In this document: positions 33,915 through 42,020 of the stretch, in pieces
Layout of the letters: each line of letters begins with the position of its first letter
Numbering within the stretch: the stretch's first letter is position 1
NCBI GenBank assembly: GCA_001689405.1
Contig: LUJO01000052.1
Location: 1 to 64,000 of the forward strand
Direction: 5' to 3'
Origin: Candidatus Homeothermus arabinoxylanisolvens
GTDB lineage: Bacteria > Bacteroidota > Bacteroidia > Bacteroidales > Muribaculaceae
DNA: 64,000 nucleotides
Notes under the pieces: generated by a model
The model's database searches: none
Told to the model about the DNA's origin: nothing
Seen by the model: the letters and a program-made list of their open reading frames with translations, nothing else
Translations under genes and position numbers: made by a program

Positions 33915-34907
33915 TCAACGGTTGCGTTTCAGGTAGTATTTGACCAGCACGGCCCACGGCTTCAGGTCAGCGTCGGTCCACTCTTCGCCGCGCGACGAAG
34001 CCGACGGACGCAGCATGGAGCAGGTCTCGTCCTTGTCGCTTACCGACCAGCATATCCAGCTTATGCCGTGCTCGTCGGCCAGATCCATCCAAGCCTCCCA
34101 TGAGGCGGTATCGATGACCCCGTCGCCGGTATGTACCATGGAGGCACATTCAGCCATGAACAGCGGCAGACCTTTGCCTATGGCATAACGGGCCTGTTCG
34201 CGAAGATAATCGGTGTGAGTGGCGGCATAATAATGAAGCGAGTATACTATATTGTCGTCGGTGGTTATAGGATCATCGGCCGCCTCATGCACATTCTGAT
34301 CCCAACGCGGGGTAGGCACTATAACGATGGCTTCGGGAGCATTCTCGCGGATTACGGGCAGGAGCTCCTCGGCATAGCTCTTGGTCTCGGCCCACTCGAC
34401 TTCAAGAGGTTCGTTCCATATCTCATAGAGCACATTGGGAAGATGGCCGTACTTTTTCGATACATTGGCAAAAAACTCCTTGGCCAAAGGCAGATTGTTG
34501 GCATGGCTGTGGAAGTCTATAAGCACATATACTCCGTTTTCAACCGCGCCCTGTACGATGCTGTCGACAAGAGCATAGCCCTTTTCAGGTTTCTTGTCAA
34601 AAGTCTCGTCGTCAAGGTCAAGACCGATTGAGGCACGCACTATGTCGGCGCCCCAGTCATTGGCGATTTCGGCGACCGAGCTGCGGTTGTAGAAACGGGG
34701 CCACATATTGTGCCATCCGAAGCTCACGCCGCGCAGCTGTACCGGCTCTCCGTGGCAGTCTACGATCTTGGCGCCGTCCACTTTAAGCTGACCGTGTTTT
34801 TCAACGGGCGACACAGGCTTTTCATCGGTTGTATTTGCACCGGCGGCTCCGCATGACTGTATAAAAAGCGCGAAAGCCGTCAAAATAGATAAAGTCAATA
34901 ATTTCAT
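33915..34907 (-). CDS. GH5 subfamily 2-like endo-beta-1,4-glucanase, lipoprotein
   Basis: A 330-residue lipoprotein (Cys19 after IQS) with a GH5 barrel of the cellulase (GH5_2) type: VQLRGVSFGWHNMWPRFYN at the first strand, VYVLIDFHSHAN, the acid/base Glu166 in VLYEIWNEPLEVEW, HYYAATHTDYLR, the nucleophile Glu253 in LFMAECASM, and WICWSVSDKDETCSML with the conserved late-barrel tryptophan. The family cuts beta-1,4-glucosidic bonds in cellulose-like or mixed chains. In a mannan locus this suggests a backbone with glucose, i.e. glucomannan. It is the first structural gene after the regulator; the 77-bp gap before it shows no clear promoter. Confidence 0.9.
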   Translation of the reverse strand: MKLLTLSILTAFALFIQSCGAAGANTTDEKPVSPVEKHGQLKVDGAKIVDCHGEPVQLRGVSFGWHNMWPRFYNRSSVAEIANDWGADIVRASIGLDLDDETFDKKPEKGYALVDSIVQGAVENGVYVLIDFHSHANNLPLAKEFFANVSKKYGHLPNVLYEIWNEPLEVEWAETKSYAEELLPVIRENAPEAIVIVPTPRWDQNVHEAADDPITTDDNIVYSLHYYAATHTDYLREQARYAIGKGLPLFMAECASMVHTGDGVIDTASWEAWMDLADEHGISWICWSVSDKDETCSMLRPSASSRGEEWTDADLKPWAVLVKYYLKRNR

Positions 34908-34934
34908 AAGTATTTTAAAACAGGGTTAATATTA

Positions 34935-34941
34935 TTTACAT
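34935..34941 (+). promoter_or_regulatory. TTTACAT motif, candidate operator of the PUL regulator
   Basis: TTTACAT occurs here in the gap before GH5_2, twice in the regulator's upstream region, and once upstream of GH94. A one-base variant lies upstream of susC. Seven-base matches in AT-rich gaps can be chance, so this is a weak call. Confidence 0.25.
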
Positions 34942-34984
34942 CAGGTTTGTTTTATGTGGAATGTGATACTATTTTACCAAAGCA

Positions 34985-35860
34985 TCATACTATTACTTTA
35001 TTTTTGCGATAATTCTCACGGAAAACCTTGGGCGAGCACCCTTTCTTACGCTTGAAAATGCGGTTGAAGTTTGACACGTTGTTGAATCCACATTCATAGC
35101 ATATCTCCACAATCGACATAGTGCTGTCGGCCAACAGACGCGATGCATATCCGAGACGCATGTCTATTATATAGTCGGAGATGGTACGCCCGGTGCGTAG
35201 TTTGAAAAAACGACTGAAAGCCGCGGGAGTCATGCCTACCAGATCGGAAAGGGTCTGAAGCCTTATCTCCTTGCTGTAGTTGTTGTTTATATACTCCTCG
35301 ACTTTATGCACACGACGGCTGTCGGACGACACCTTGACATTGGCAAACGATCTGCTGGCAAGCGTATGGCAGCTCTCTTCAATCGAAAGCTCGTATAATA
35401 TCTCGAACAGCTTCAACACCCGATAAAATCCGGACTGTATGCGCGTTATCTCATCTATGCGGCTGTATATGCGCATTATGGCAGGCACCTCAAAGGCTAT
35501 GCCGGAGCGGCAACGTTCGAGCATGAGCTCAAGACTCTTCATCTGATTCTTGGCCAGCAGCGACTCACCCAGCAGGTCGGACGAGAACTGGACCGTAACC
35601 TCTCTTATACGTCCACCCTCGCATTTATGCTGCTCCCACATATGTTCAAGACCGCCGCCTATAAGAGCGAGATCGTAACGTCCGAGCTCCTCCATGCTGT
35701 CACCGACAATACGTCGGGCTCCGTCGCAGTTCTCGATGAAATTAAGCTCGTATTCCTCATGGCGGTGCAACGGATAATCAAACGCATCCTTGCACCGGTC
35801 TATAAGGTAAAAGCAATCTTTTGATGACAATGGGGTTATCTCTGTGATAATTTTGTTCAT
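34985..35860 (-). CDS. AraC-family transcriptional regulator of the mannan PUL
   Basis: A 291-residue regulator. Residues ~15-95 are cupin-like (YPLHRHEEYELNFIENCDGAR, ALIGGGLEHMWEQH), the usual ligand-sensing part. The C-terminal ~100 residues are two helix-turn-helix motifs of the AraC/XylS type (IRLQTLSDLVGMTPAAFSR, and IVEICYECGFNNVSNFNRIFKRKKGCSPK). It heads the minus-strand PUL and has its own perfect promoter. Many PULs use hybrid two-component or SusR-type sensors; here a cytosolic AraC protein, probably sensing an imported sugar such as mannobiose, is the only regulator in sight. Confidence 0.9.
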   Translation of the reverse strand: MNKIITEITPLSSKDCFYLIDRCKDAFDYPLHRHEEYELNFIENCDGARRIVGDSMEELGRYDLALIGGGLEHMWEQHKCEGGRIREVTVQFSSDLLGESLLAKNQMKSLELMLERCRSGIAFEVPAIMRIYSRIDEITRIQSGFYRVLKLFEILYELSIEESCHTLASRSFANVKVSSDSRRVHKVEEYINNNYSKEIRLQTLSDLVGMTPAAFSRFFKLRTGRTISDYIIDMRLGYASRLLADSTMSIVEICYECGFNNVSNFNRIFKRKKGCSPKVFRENYRKNKVIV

Positions 35861-35891
35861 GTCGGTCAGAATAAGGTTAATTGTGACGATG

Positions 35892-35922
35892 CAAAGATAC
35901 TATTTTTTCAACTGCGAACAAA
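35892..35922 (-). promoter_or_regulatory. Promoter of the araC-type regulator gene
   Basis: On the minus strand TTTG (35919-35922), 19 bp, TATCTTTG (35892-35899) is a full match to the Bacteroidetes promoter, 32 bp before the ATG. Confidence 0.85.
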
Positions 35923-35948
35923 GCATTTCATGCAAAATAAATACACAC

Positions 35949-35977
35949 TTTACATATAGACGACACTTTATTTACAT
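35949..35977 (+). promoter_or_regulatory. Two TTTACAT motifs, 22 bp apart
   Basis: TTTACAT at 35949-35955 and 35971-35977, in the same direction and two helical turns apart, lie upstream of the regulator's own promoter. The spacing suits a dimeric or paired AraC site. Binding is inference. Confidence 0.3.
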
Positions 35978-36050
35978 AAACCTCCCGGCGAAAATACATT
36001 TAACAACAAAACAGCCTCACAAGTGTTAACATCATATAATATATATCGTA

Positions 36051-36635
36051 ATGCAACAATCAAAGATTATGGGAAGAAAATCTAACTTTTGGACATACCT
36101 GTTCCTTTTGGCGGCCGGAATAGCGCTGATATGCATGCACACCAAAGTCGAACTGCTTTCATGGGTCATAATGTTTATCGGAGCTATGTTTGCCATACCC
36201 GGACTGATAGGAGTAATATCGGGCATAGTCAGAGGGTCGCGCAGCGAGCGGATAGACGGCATGTCGGTCACCTCATCGCTCGGTTCTCTTATAATCGGCG
36301 TGATACTCATAGTGTGGCCCGGCCCGTTTGTAGGAGTGTTTGTCTACATTCTCGCCGCAATACTTATAATAGGAGGATTATGTCAGATATGGGCGCTGGC
36401 CACCGGGTACCGCCCCTACCGGATGCCGTTCGGTCTTTATATACTGCCCGTGCTCATCATAATCACCGGAGTAGTCATGATATGCTCAAGCCTTAAAGAG
36501 ATACAGGAAGTATTTACGCTGATGGCGGGCATAGCCATGGTAGCCACCGCCGCCAACGGCTTGTTCATCTATCTGACGGCATATAGCGCCGTTAAGAGTT
36601 CCAACCGTAGCGACTCCACCGACCGGCAGCTGTAG
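36051..36635 (+). CDS. DUF308/HdeD-like membrane protein
   Basis: A 194-residue integral membrane protein with about six hydrophobic segments arranged as three hairpins (for example FWTYLFLLAAGIALICMHT, LGSLIIGVILIVWPGPFVG, GLYILPVLIIITGVVMI). This is the pattern of the HdeD/DUF308 family, whose E. coli member is linked with acid resistance; the biochemical role is not known. The start at 36051 or 36069 are both possible. The gene is divergent from the araC-type regulator and followed within 12 bp by the converging kinase gene. No clear promoter is seen. Confidence 0.8.
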   Translation: MQQSKIMGRKSNFWTYLFLLAAGIALICMHTKVELLSWVIMFIGAMFAIPGLIGVISGIVRGSRSERIDGMSVTSSLGSLIIGVILIVWPGPFVGVFVYILAAILIIGGLCQIWALATGYRPYRMPFGLYILPVLIIITGVVMICSSLKEIQEVFTLMAGIAMVATAANGLFIYLTAYSAVKSSNRSDSTDRQL

Positions 36636-36646
36636 CCGCCGATGTA

Positions 36647-37282
36647 TCAGGCATTTTTGATGCGGCGGCGCAGATAGTCACAGATTACCTCGGCCACATC
36701 GTCCATCGGCATCGATGATGAGTCGATGGTGAGATGATATGACTTGGCGTCGCCCCATGTCTTGTCGGTATAGAAATTATAGTATCCCGCACGCAGCTTA
36801 TTGGTCTTCTCGGCCAGAGCCTTTGCCTGCTCACGTGTGGTTTTGTCGCCGCGCTTCATTATACGCTCTATACACGCATCCATAGGCGCATGTACGAAGA
36901 CATTGACACACAGCGGATGGTCACGGAGTATATAATCGGCGCTCCGCCCCACTATGACACACGAATGTGCGTCGGCCACGGAATGTATGAAATCGCTCTG
37001 CGCCCTGTACAGCGAGTCATCGCTGATAGACGTGGAGCCGGCGTACAGCGTATATGGATTATATCCCATCGTAAAAGAGAAGAGTCCGTTGAAAAATTTA
37101 GGGAACTTCTCGTCTGATTTTTCAAAAAACTCAGGACTGACACCTGCTTTTTTAGCGGCCTCACATAACAATTCCTTGTCATAGTAGGCTATGCCGAGTT
37201 TCTGCGCGAGCAGCTTGCCGAGTTCGCGTCCGCCGCTACCGAATTGGCGGCCTATGGTAATCACATATTTCTTTTCCTCCAT
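36647..37282 (-). CDS. Cytidylate kinase-like family protein
   Basis: A 211-residue protein of the cytidylate kinase-like family (Pfam cytidylate_kin2 type). The phosphate-binding loop is at the N-terminus (VITIGRQFGSGGRELGKLLAQKLG). AYYDKELLCEAAKKAG follows, then a lid-like region, VIVGRSADYILRDHPLCVNVFVHAP and an Arg-rich segment (ERIMKRGDKTTREQAKAL). ATG at 37282 is chosen because it places the P-loop near the N-terminus and follows a -7 box by 22 bp; the longer opening to 37360 adds an unrelated leader. Such proteins are common in Bacteroidetes beside the true Cmk; their substrate is not established. Confidence 0.85.
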   Translation of the reverse strand: MEEKKYVITIGRQFGSGGRELGKLLAQKLGIAYYDKELLCEAAKKAGVSPEFFEKSDEKFPKFFNGLFSFTMGYNPYTLYAGSTSISDDSLYRAQSDFIHSVADAHSCVIVGRSADYILRDHPLCVNVFVHAPMDACIERIMKRGDKTTREQAKALAEKTNKLRAGYYNFYTDKTWGDAKSYHLTIDSSSMPMDDVAEVICDYLRRRIKNA

Positions 37283-37304
37283 AATGTCACGGTATAAACA
37301 ATGA

Positions 37305-37312
37305 CAAATATA
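37305..37312 (-). promoter_or_regulatory. -7 box upstream of the cytidylate kinase-like gene
   Basis: The minus strand reads TATATTTG, 22 bp before the chosen ATG at 37282. The -33 element is poor. Confidence 0.5.
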
Positions 37313-37396
37313 CGTATTTTCCATGAAATTACACATATCGCGACAAAACACTAAGGGCAAGGCTCATTTTAGCGGTTGAAATTCGCGGAATTTAAT

Positions 37397-37404
37397 TACA
37401 TTTG
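37397..37404 (+). promoter_or_regulatory. -7 box upstream of the secreted protein-GH43 unit
   Basis: TACATTTG matches TAnnTTTG and lies 25 bp before the ATG at 37430; a TTG occurs 18 bp upstream of it. It supports the shorter start at 37430, since the in-frame ATG at 37376 lies before the box. Confidence 0.6.
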
Positions 37405-37429
37405 CAGAAATAACCATAAATACCGGGCC

Positions 37430-38182
37430 ATGAGATATAGTGTTCTCAAAAGAGGGTTAACTCTTTTTATCGTACTGCTGACGGCGGTATCTGTAAATGT
37501 ACGTGCGGCAGATGTGCCGGGCGAGGATGACTTCCCGCCTCCGCGCCAGACCGACTATAAAATACAGACACCCACGCACCTGTCAGATTATTTCACAGAC
37601 AGCGAAAAAGGATGTATCAACACCGAAAACGACGGCTTCATACGGCGCTGGATGCTTCTGGAACCGATAAGCAAGCCCAACCGGTCAAACACGGTGTTTA
37701 CCGACAGCTATCTCAATCATGTGCTTGACTCCGTGTATTTCAAGGGACAGTTTGTCGACATACCTAAAAACGGACGCAAAGTAAAAGCAGGCACGGCCAA
37801 ACTGGCTTGGCACGCGCTCGACAGCCGGCTGTTTAACGTGAAGTTGTATCGCTTTGCCGCCGCGCTTAAAAAACCGGTATACGGCGTGATATTCATAGTC
37901 ATGACTGTCATTGACTGCCCTGATGACATAAAGGATGTGCGCATGTCGGCAGGCTCTAACTCCGCATCGAAATGGTGGCTTAACGGAGAGGCGGCAGTGA
38001 TGCTCTCGGGCGACCGCCGCATGGTGGCCGACGATTGTGTATCAAAACGGCTGACACTCCGCAAAGGGCGCAACATCATATGGGGCGCCGTCATCAACGG
38101 CCCCGGCATGAGCGACTTCTGCGTGCGCTTCCTTGACGAAAACGGCAAACCGGTCACCAACTTTACAACTTGCACAGAATGA
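37430..38182 (+). CDS. Secreted protein of unknown function, GH43 partner
   Basis: A 250-residue exported protein. The signal peptide ends near residue 27 (VSVNVRAAD). The rest has conserved-looking stretches such as GFIRRWMLLEPISKPNRSNTVF, LAWHALDSRLFNVKLYRF, SNSASKWWLNGEAAVMLSGDRRM and GAVINGPGMSDFCVRFLDENG. The central WWLNGE...SGDR pattern recalls the galactose-binding-like modules appended to some Bacteroides esterases, a resemblance I recall but cannot test. The stop overlaps the start of the GH43 gene (ATGA), so the two are translationally coupled and probably work on the same glycan. Confidence 0.75.
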   Translation: MRYSVLKRGLTLFIVLLTAVSVNVRAADVPGEDDFPPPRQTDYKIQTPTHLSDYFTDSEKGCINTENDGFIRRWMLLEPISKPNRSNTVFTDSYLNHVLDSVYFKGQFVDIPKNGRKVKAGTAKLAWHALDSRLFNVKLYRFAAALKKPVYGVIFIVMTVIDCPDDIKDVRMSAGSNSASKWWLNGEAAVMLSGDRRMVADDCVSKRLTLRKGRNIIWGAVINGPGMSDFCVRFLDENGKPVTNFTTCTE

Positions 38183-39639
38183 TCATGAACATCAGAAATA
38201 TCATCTCGGGGACTGTCGTGTCCCTTGCTATTGCATCGTCATCAAACGTCTACTCTCAGACGGGCGAACCTTATATCCACGACCCGTCGACAATCATGAA
38301 GTGCGACGGCAAATACTATACGTTCGGCACAGGCGGAGGCGGACTCATATCGGAGGACGGATGGAGCTGGCTGCCGGGCGCCGTAAGACCCGGAGGAGGA
38401 GCGGCACCCGACGCCATAAAGATCGGCGACCGCTATCTTATAGCATACAGCGCCACGGGCGGTGGTCTTGGCGGAGGTCATGCGGGCAAAGTGCTGACTA
38501 TGTGGAACAAGACCCTCGACCCATCTTCGCCCGACTTTAAATTCACCGAGCCGATCGAGGTGGCTCACTCTCTTGATGACGAGGACTGCGACGCCATCGA
38601 CGCAGGTCTGCTGCTTGACCCTACTACGGGCCGGCTGTGGCTGTCATACGGCACATACTTCGGCTTCATACGGCTTGTCGAGCTTGATCCGGCCACCGGC
38701 GCGCGCGTGGAGGGAAACGAGCCGGTCGACATAGCCATCGACTGCGAGGCCACCGATCTGATGTACCGCGACGGCTGGTACTATCTTCTCGGCACACACG
38801 GCACATGCTGCGACGGTCCAAACTCGACATACAACATAGTAGTGGGACGCTCACGCAACGTAACCGGACCATACATCGACAACATAGGGCGCGACATGCT
38901 TCAGGGCGGCGGCAAGATGCTACTGTCGGCCGGAAACCGCAAGACCGGGCCGGGCCACTTCGGACGCTACATAGAGGATGACGGAGTCGAGAAGATGTCA
39001 TTTCATTACGAAGCCGACTTTGACCGCGGAGGGCGCAGCGTGCTTGCGGTATTGCCCCTGCTGTGGGAAAACGGATGGCCGGTGGCCGGCGAGCCGGTAA
39101 AAGAGGGTGTGTACGAAATCGAGTCGCAACGCCACGGCTACGCGCTGGAACTGGCTGTCGACTTTGTAAGGATGCCCCATAAGATGTTTCGCTTCTGGGA
39201 AAAGGTCGACGAGCCTGTCGTGCCGCTTAAGTCGCAGACTCTTGAAGATGTCATAGACACTTGGCCGGAAGGAGATATAGACGTGCGTCTCGGCGATTAC
39301 ATGTTCCGCCCCCACCAGCGCTGGTCGGTACAGCCGGCGCCCGAATATGGCGGGTATCTTGACGCGCCATACTACAAGATCATGATCGAAGGCACAAATC
39401 GCGCGCTGACCGCTACCGCCGAGGCCGAAGTAACGGCATCAGCCGAATTTACCGGCGCACCCGAACAGCTTTGGCGCATCGAGCAGCTTACCGACGGCAC
39501 CTACCGCGTAATGCCCAAAAGCGTTCCGGGCCACGAAGGCGAGAGCCTTGCCCTCGTATCGGTAGCCGACAGCACGCCTTCGCTCGGCAAGTTTGACATG
39601 AACAGCGACAACTCCAAATGGCGTTTCCGCGACCGTTAG
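38179..39639 (+). CDS. GH43 glycosidase (arabinanase-like) with C-terminal beta-trefoil-like region
   Basis: A 486-residue secreted protein. After a signal peptide (to about residue 26) comes a GH43 five-bladed propeller with the base Asp35 in PYIHDPSTI, the pKa-modulating Asp in CDAIDAGLLLD and the acid Glu in AIDCEATDLMYRDGWYYL, plus TGPYIDNIG typical of arabinan-active members. Residues from about 340 on are an extra region (EGTNRALTATAEAEV, APEQLWRIEQLTDGTYRVM) with the QxW-type pattern of a ricin-like beta-trefoil. Endo-arabinanase or arabinofuranosidase activity is likely; the subfamily cannot be fixed by eye. It is not linked to the mannan PUL by strand or promoter. Confidence 0.87.
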   Translation: MIMNIRNIISGTVVSLAIASSSNVYSQTGEPYIHDPSTIMKCDGKYYTFGTGGGGLISEDGWSWLPGAVRPGGGAAPDAIKIGDRYLIAYSATGGGLGGGHAGKVLTMWNKTLDPSSPDFKFTEPIEVAHSLDDEDCDAIDAGLLLDPTTGRLWLSYGTYFGFIRLVELDPATGARVEGNEPVDIAIDCEATDLMYRDGWYYLLGTHGTCCDGPNSTYNIVVGRSRNVTGPYIDNIGRDMLQGGGKMLLSAGNRKTGPGHFGRYIEDDGVEKMSFHYEADFDRGGRSVLAVLPLLWENGWPVAGEPVKEGVYEIESQRHGYALELAVDFVRMPHKMFRFWEKVDEPVVPLKSQTLEDVIDTWPEGDIDVRLGDYMFRPHQRWSVQPAPEYGGYLDAPYYKIMIEGTNRALTATAEAEVTASAEFTGAPEQLWRIEQLTDGTYRVMPKSVPGHEGESLALVSVADSTPSLGKFDMNSDNSKWRFRDR

Positions 39640-39771
39640 CCCCCCTGCCCCATCGTATTTCCGCGCGTTCCAAACAGCACGTACGCCCACTTTTTCACCA
39701 TCAGTTAAACATTTACGCGCATAACGCGTCATATATTATATTACGAGCAATATCATAAAACTGTTTTTATT

Positions 39772-40479
39772 ATGAAACTAATCAATCGCACCCTGCCCGC
39801 GCTGCTTATTGCCGCAGGCATATTTTTCCTCGGTGTCTTTATCAAAGCGGGCATCGACAACTTCAGCAATCGCGACCGCGTCATTACCGTACGCGGACTT
39901 GCAGAAAAAGAGGTAATGGCCAACAAAGTCACATGGCCCATAGTGTGCAAGGAAGTCGGCAACGACCTGCCTGCGATATACGACAAAATAACCTCGACCA
40001 ACAACGCGCTCATCAAGTTTCTTACGTCCAACGGCATCACAAAAGAAGAAATATCGGTAAATGCGCCCGACATCGTCGACCTTCAGGCCGAACGCTACGG
40101 CAGCCGCGACTTCCAGTATCGCTACAACGTGACATCGGTTGTGGTGGTGACCTCAAGCAACGTAGCCAAAGTTAACGAACTCATCAAGCGGCAGACCGAG
40201 CTGCTGAAAGAAGGCATAGCCATCACTGCCGGCGACTACAACTACCAGACCATCTACGAGTACACCGACCTCAACTCGATAAAGCCGGGCATGATAGCCG
40301 AAGCCACCCACAATGCACGTGAGGCCGCCAACAAATTTGCCGCCGACTCACACAGCAACATCGGCAAAATCAAGACAGCCACACAGGGCCAGTTCTCAAT
40401 CGAGAACCGCGACCCCTATACGCCCTACATAAAAAATGTACGCGTCGTATCGTCAATCGTTTTCTATCTCGAAGACTGA
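39772..40479 (+). CDS. SIMPL (DUF541) domain protein
   Basis: A 235-residue protein with one N-terminal membrane anchor (residues 7-25, LPALLIAAGIFFLGVFIKAG) and a SIMPL domain: DRVITVRGLAEKEVMANKVTW near residue 35, then NGITKEEISVNAPDIVDLQ and the repeated beta-alpha units typical of this family. Members form large envelope assemblies, and some have been tied to stress tolerance, but the function is unsettled. It stands alone: 132 bp follow the GH43 gene, and the tRNA with its own promoter comes after. The 39640-39771 gap holds no recognised promoter. Confidence 0.82.
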   Translation: MKLINRTLPALLIAAGIFFLGVFIKAGIDNFSNRDRVITVRGLAEKEVMANKVTWPIVCKEVGNDLPAIYDKITSTNNALIKFLTSNGITKEEISVNAPDIVDLQAERYGSRDFQYRYNVTSVVVVTSSNVAKVNELIKRQTELLKEGIAITAGDYNYQTIYEYTDLNSIKPGMIAEATHNAREAANKFAADSHSNIGKIKTATQGQFSIENRDPYTPYIKNVRVVSSIVFYLED

Positions 40480-40539
40480 TGCCCCGAACCGGCAAACAAA
40501 ATATTTTTTCATAAAATTGCGAAAACTGCAAAGGTAAGT

Positions 40540-40570
40540 TTTGAAAATACGAAAATTCGGCTTATCTTTG
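40540..40570 (+). promoter_or_regulatory. Promoter of tRNA-Leu
   Basis: TTTG (40540-40543), 19 bp, TATCTTTG (40563-40570) is a full match; the tRNA starts 10 bp after the -7 box. Confidence 0.88.
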
Positions 40571-40580
40571 CACTCGCAAT

Positions 40581-40661
40581 GCCCGGGTGGCGGAATGGTA
40601 GACGCGCTCGTTTCAGGTGCGAGTGCTGCGAGGCGTGCAGGTTCGAGTCCTGTTCCGGGCA
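40581..40661 (+). tRNA. tRNA-Leu (anticodon CAG)
   Basis: The cloverleaf can be drawn by hand: acceptor arms GCCCGGG and TCCGGGC, D arm gcg/cgc, anticodon stem CTCGT/GCGAG with loop TTCAGGT (anticodon CAG), a long variable arm as in class II tRNAs, T stem GCAGG/CCTGT with loop TTCGAGT, and discriminator A. The CCA end is not fully encoded. It reads CUG leucine codons. Confidence 0.95.
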
Positions 40662-40668
40662 CCCTAAG

Positions 40669-40709
40669 AAATTGCAAGTGATTAATCCTCAATCACTTGC
40701 AATTTTTAC
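40669..40709 (+). terminator. Terminator of tRNA-Leu
   Basis: A perfect 15-bp stem (40669-40683 with 40691-40705, seven-base loop) followed by T-rich sequence, eight bases after the tRNA. Confidence 0.88.
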
Positions 40710-40853
40710 TTTCAGCCCGTGTCAACGCCGTGTCAACCGACCCCACCGCAAGCCCCCACTTCAACCTAAATGGACGCTGTTGCCGCGACCTGAATAAACC
40801 GAATTTGAATCTATCAACATTTGTTAACTTAACTTTTCCGTCATGTATAGAAT

Positions 40854-42020
40854 ATGGAAGATTGTATAATCATAAAAGACGACGATATGTGTTTAAGTAT
40901 AAGCACAGACCGAAAAAGTTTGGTCAAATGTCATTGGTGCAATGGTGAGATACTTAAATTACCACAAACCATCGAAAATATAAATCCTTTCGCTATTGCA
41001 AACTTTAAACATATTACGACAGTCATTCTACCACCCACTCTTAAAAATATAGGAAGAGGTGCCTTCTGCGAATGTACGTCATTAAATACAGTTTTATTTC
41101 AGAATCATAAGCAGGAAATTTCTATCAATAAACAGGCTTTCTGGAAATGTTACTCTTTAGAAAATATAAATCTTCCTAGTAACATAATTTCTATTCCGGA
41201 AAGTTGTTTTGAAGACTGTAAAAATTTACAGCAGTTAATACTTCCAAAAAGTTTAAAAAGCATTGAAAAATATTCTTTCAAAGGATGCAAAAGCTTGTCA
41301 ACAATTTTTATAGAACAAAATGTTGAATATATTTCACCGAATGCCTTTGATTTCACTGAATCGCTAACTTCTATATCAGTTCATCAAAATAACTCAAAAT
41401 TTAAATCTTTTTATGGGATTCTTTTCGAAGGAAATACCATTTATAGAATACCTGAGGCATATAATTGTTCGGGAACGACGACTAAAAAGACAAATATTGT
41501 AATTGCTGAGGCTCTGAGCAAATGCTCTGCAATCGGAGAAGGGGCATTTAGAAACACAAACATTCAGTATCTCTATATTCCAATAAACATAAACAGCATT
41601 TTTTACAGGGCTTTTGAATGCTGCTTTCACTTAAAAGAAATACATTTCCAAGATGGAGTGAACATTAAATATCTCGGTTGGGAAACATTTGCAAATTGCA
41701 TAAGATTAAAGCTAATTATAATCCCCAGTAGTGTAGGTGTTATCGGGCATAATGCATTTGTAAATTGCTCTGATTTACAAGTAGTTTATATTCCTGCAAG
41801 TGTATGGAGAATTAAAAATGACGCATTTGAAAAATGTAAAAAATTGAGAGCAATTATATTTGTACCATCGAAAGGCAAAATCAGACATCTTGAAAAAGGT
41901 TCCCAATGGATAAAAACAGACGCTAACTGTAGGATATTGGTACCTTTATCCGAAATAGATTATTTTAAACGGGTCTTCTCGGATAATGCTAACAAAATAT
42001 TACCCCATAGCATCTCTTAG
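40854..42020 (+). CDS. BspA-type leucine-rich-repeat protein, AT-rich, no signal peptide
   Basis: A 388-residue protein built of LRR_5/BspA-type repeats of about 23 residues. Recurrent cores are IGRGAFCECTSLNTV, IPESCFEDCKNLQQLILP, IEKYSFKGCKSLSTIF, IGEGAFRNTNIQYLYIP and IGHNAFVNCSDLQVVYIP. Such repeats form a curved solenoid used for protein or host binding. Unlike typical BspA proteins it has no signal peptide or anchor, so it is probably cytosolic or delivered by another route. The gene is far richer in A+T than its surroundings and lies just after a tRNA gene, both signs of transfer. No partner gene is recognisable. Confidence 0.85.
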   Translation: MEDCIIIKDDDMCLSISTDRKSLVKCHWCNGEILKLPQTIENINPFAIANFKHITTVILPPTLKNIGRGAFCECTSLNTVLFQNHKQEISINKQAFWKCYSLENINLPSNIISIPESCFEDCKNLQQLILPKSLKSIEKYSFKGCKSLSTIFIEQNVEYISPNAFDFTESLTSISVHQNNSKFKSFYGILFEGNTIYRIPEAYNCSGTTTKKTNIVIAEALSKCSAIGEGAFRNTNIQYLYIPININSIFYRAFECCFHLKEIHFQDGVNIKYLGWETFANCIRLKLIIIPSSVGVIGHNAFVNCSDLQVVYIPASVWRIKNDAFEKCKKLRAIIFVPSKGKIRHLEKGSQWIKTDANCRILVPLSEIDYFKRVFSDNANKILPHSIS

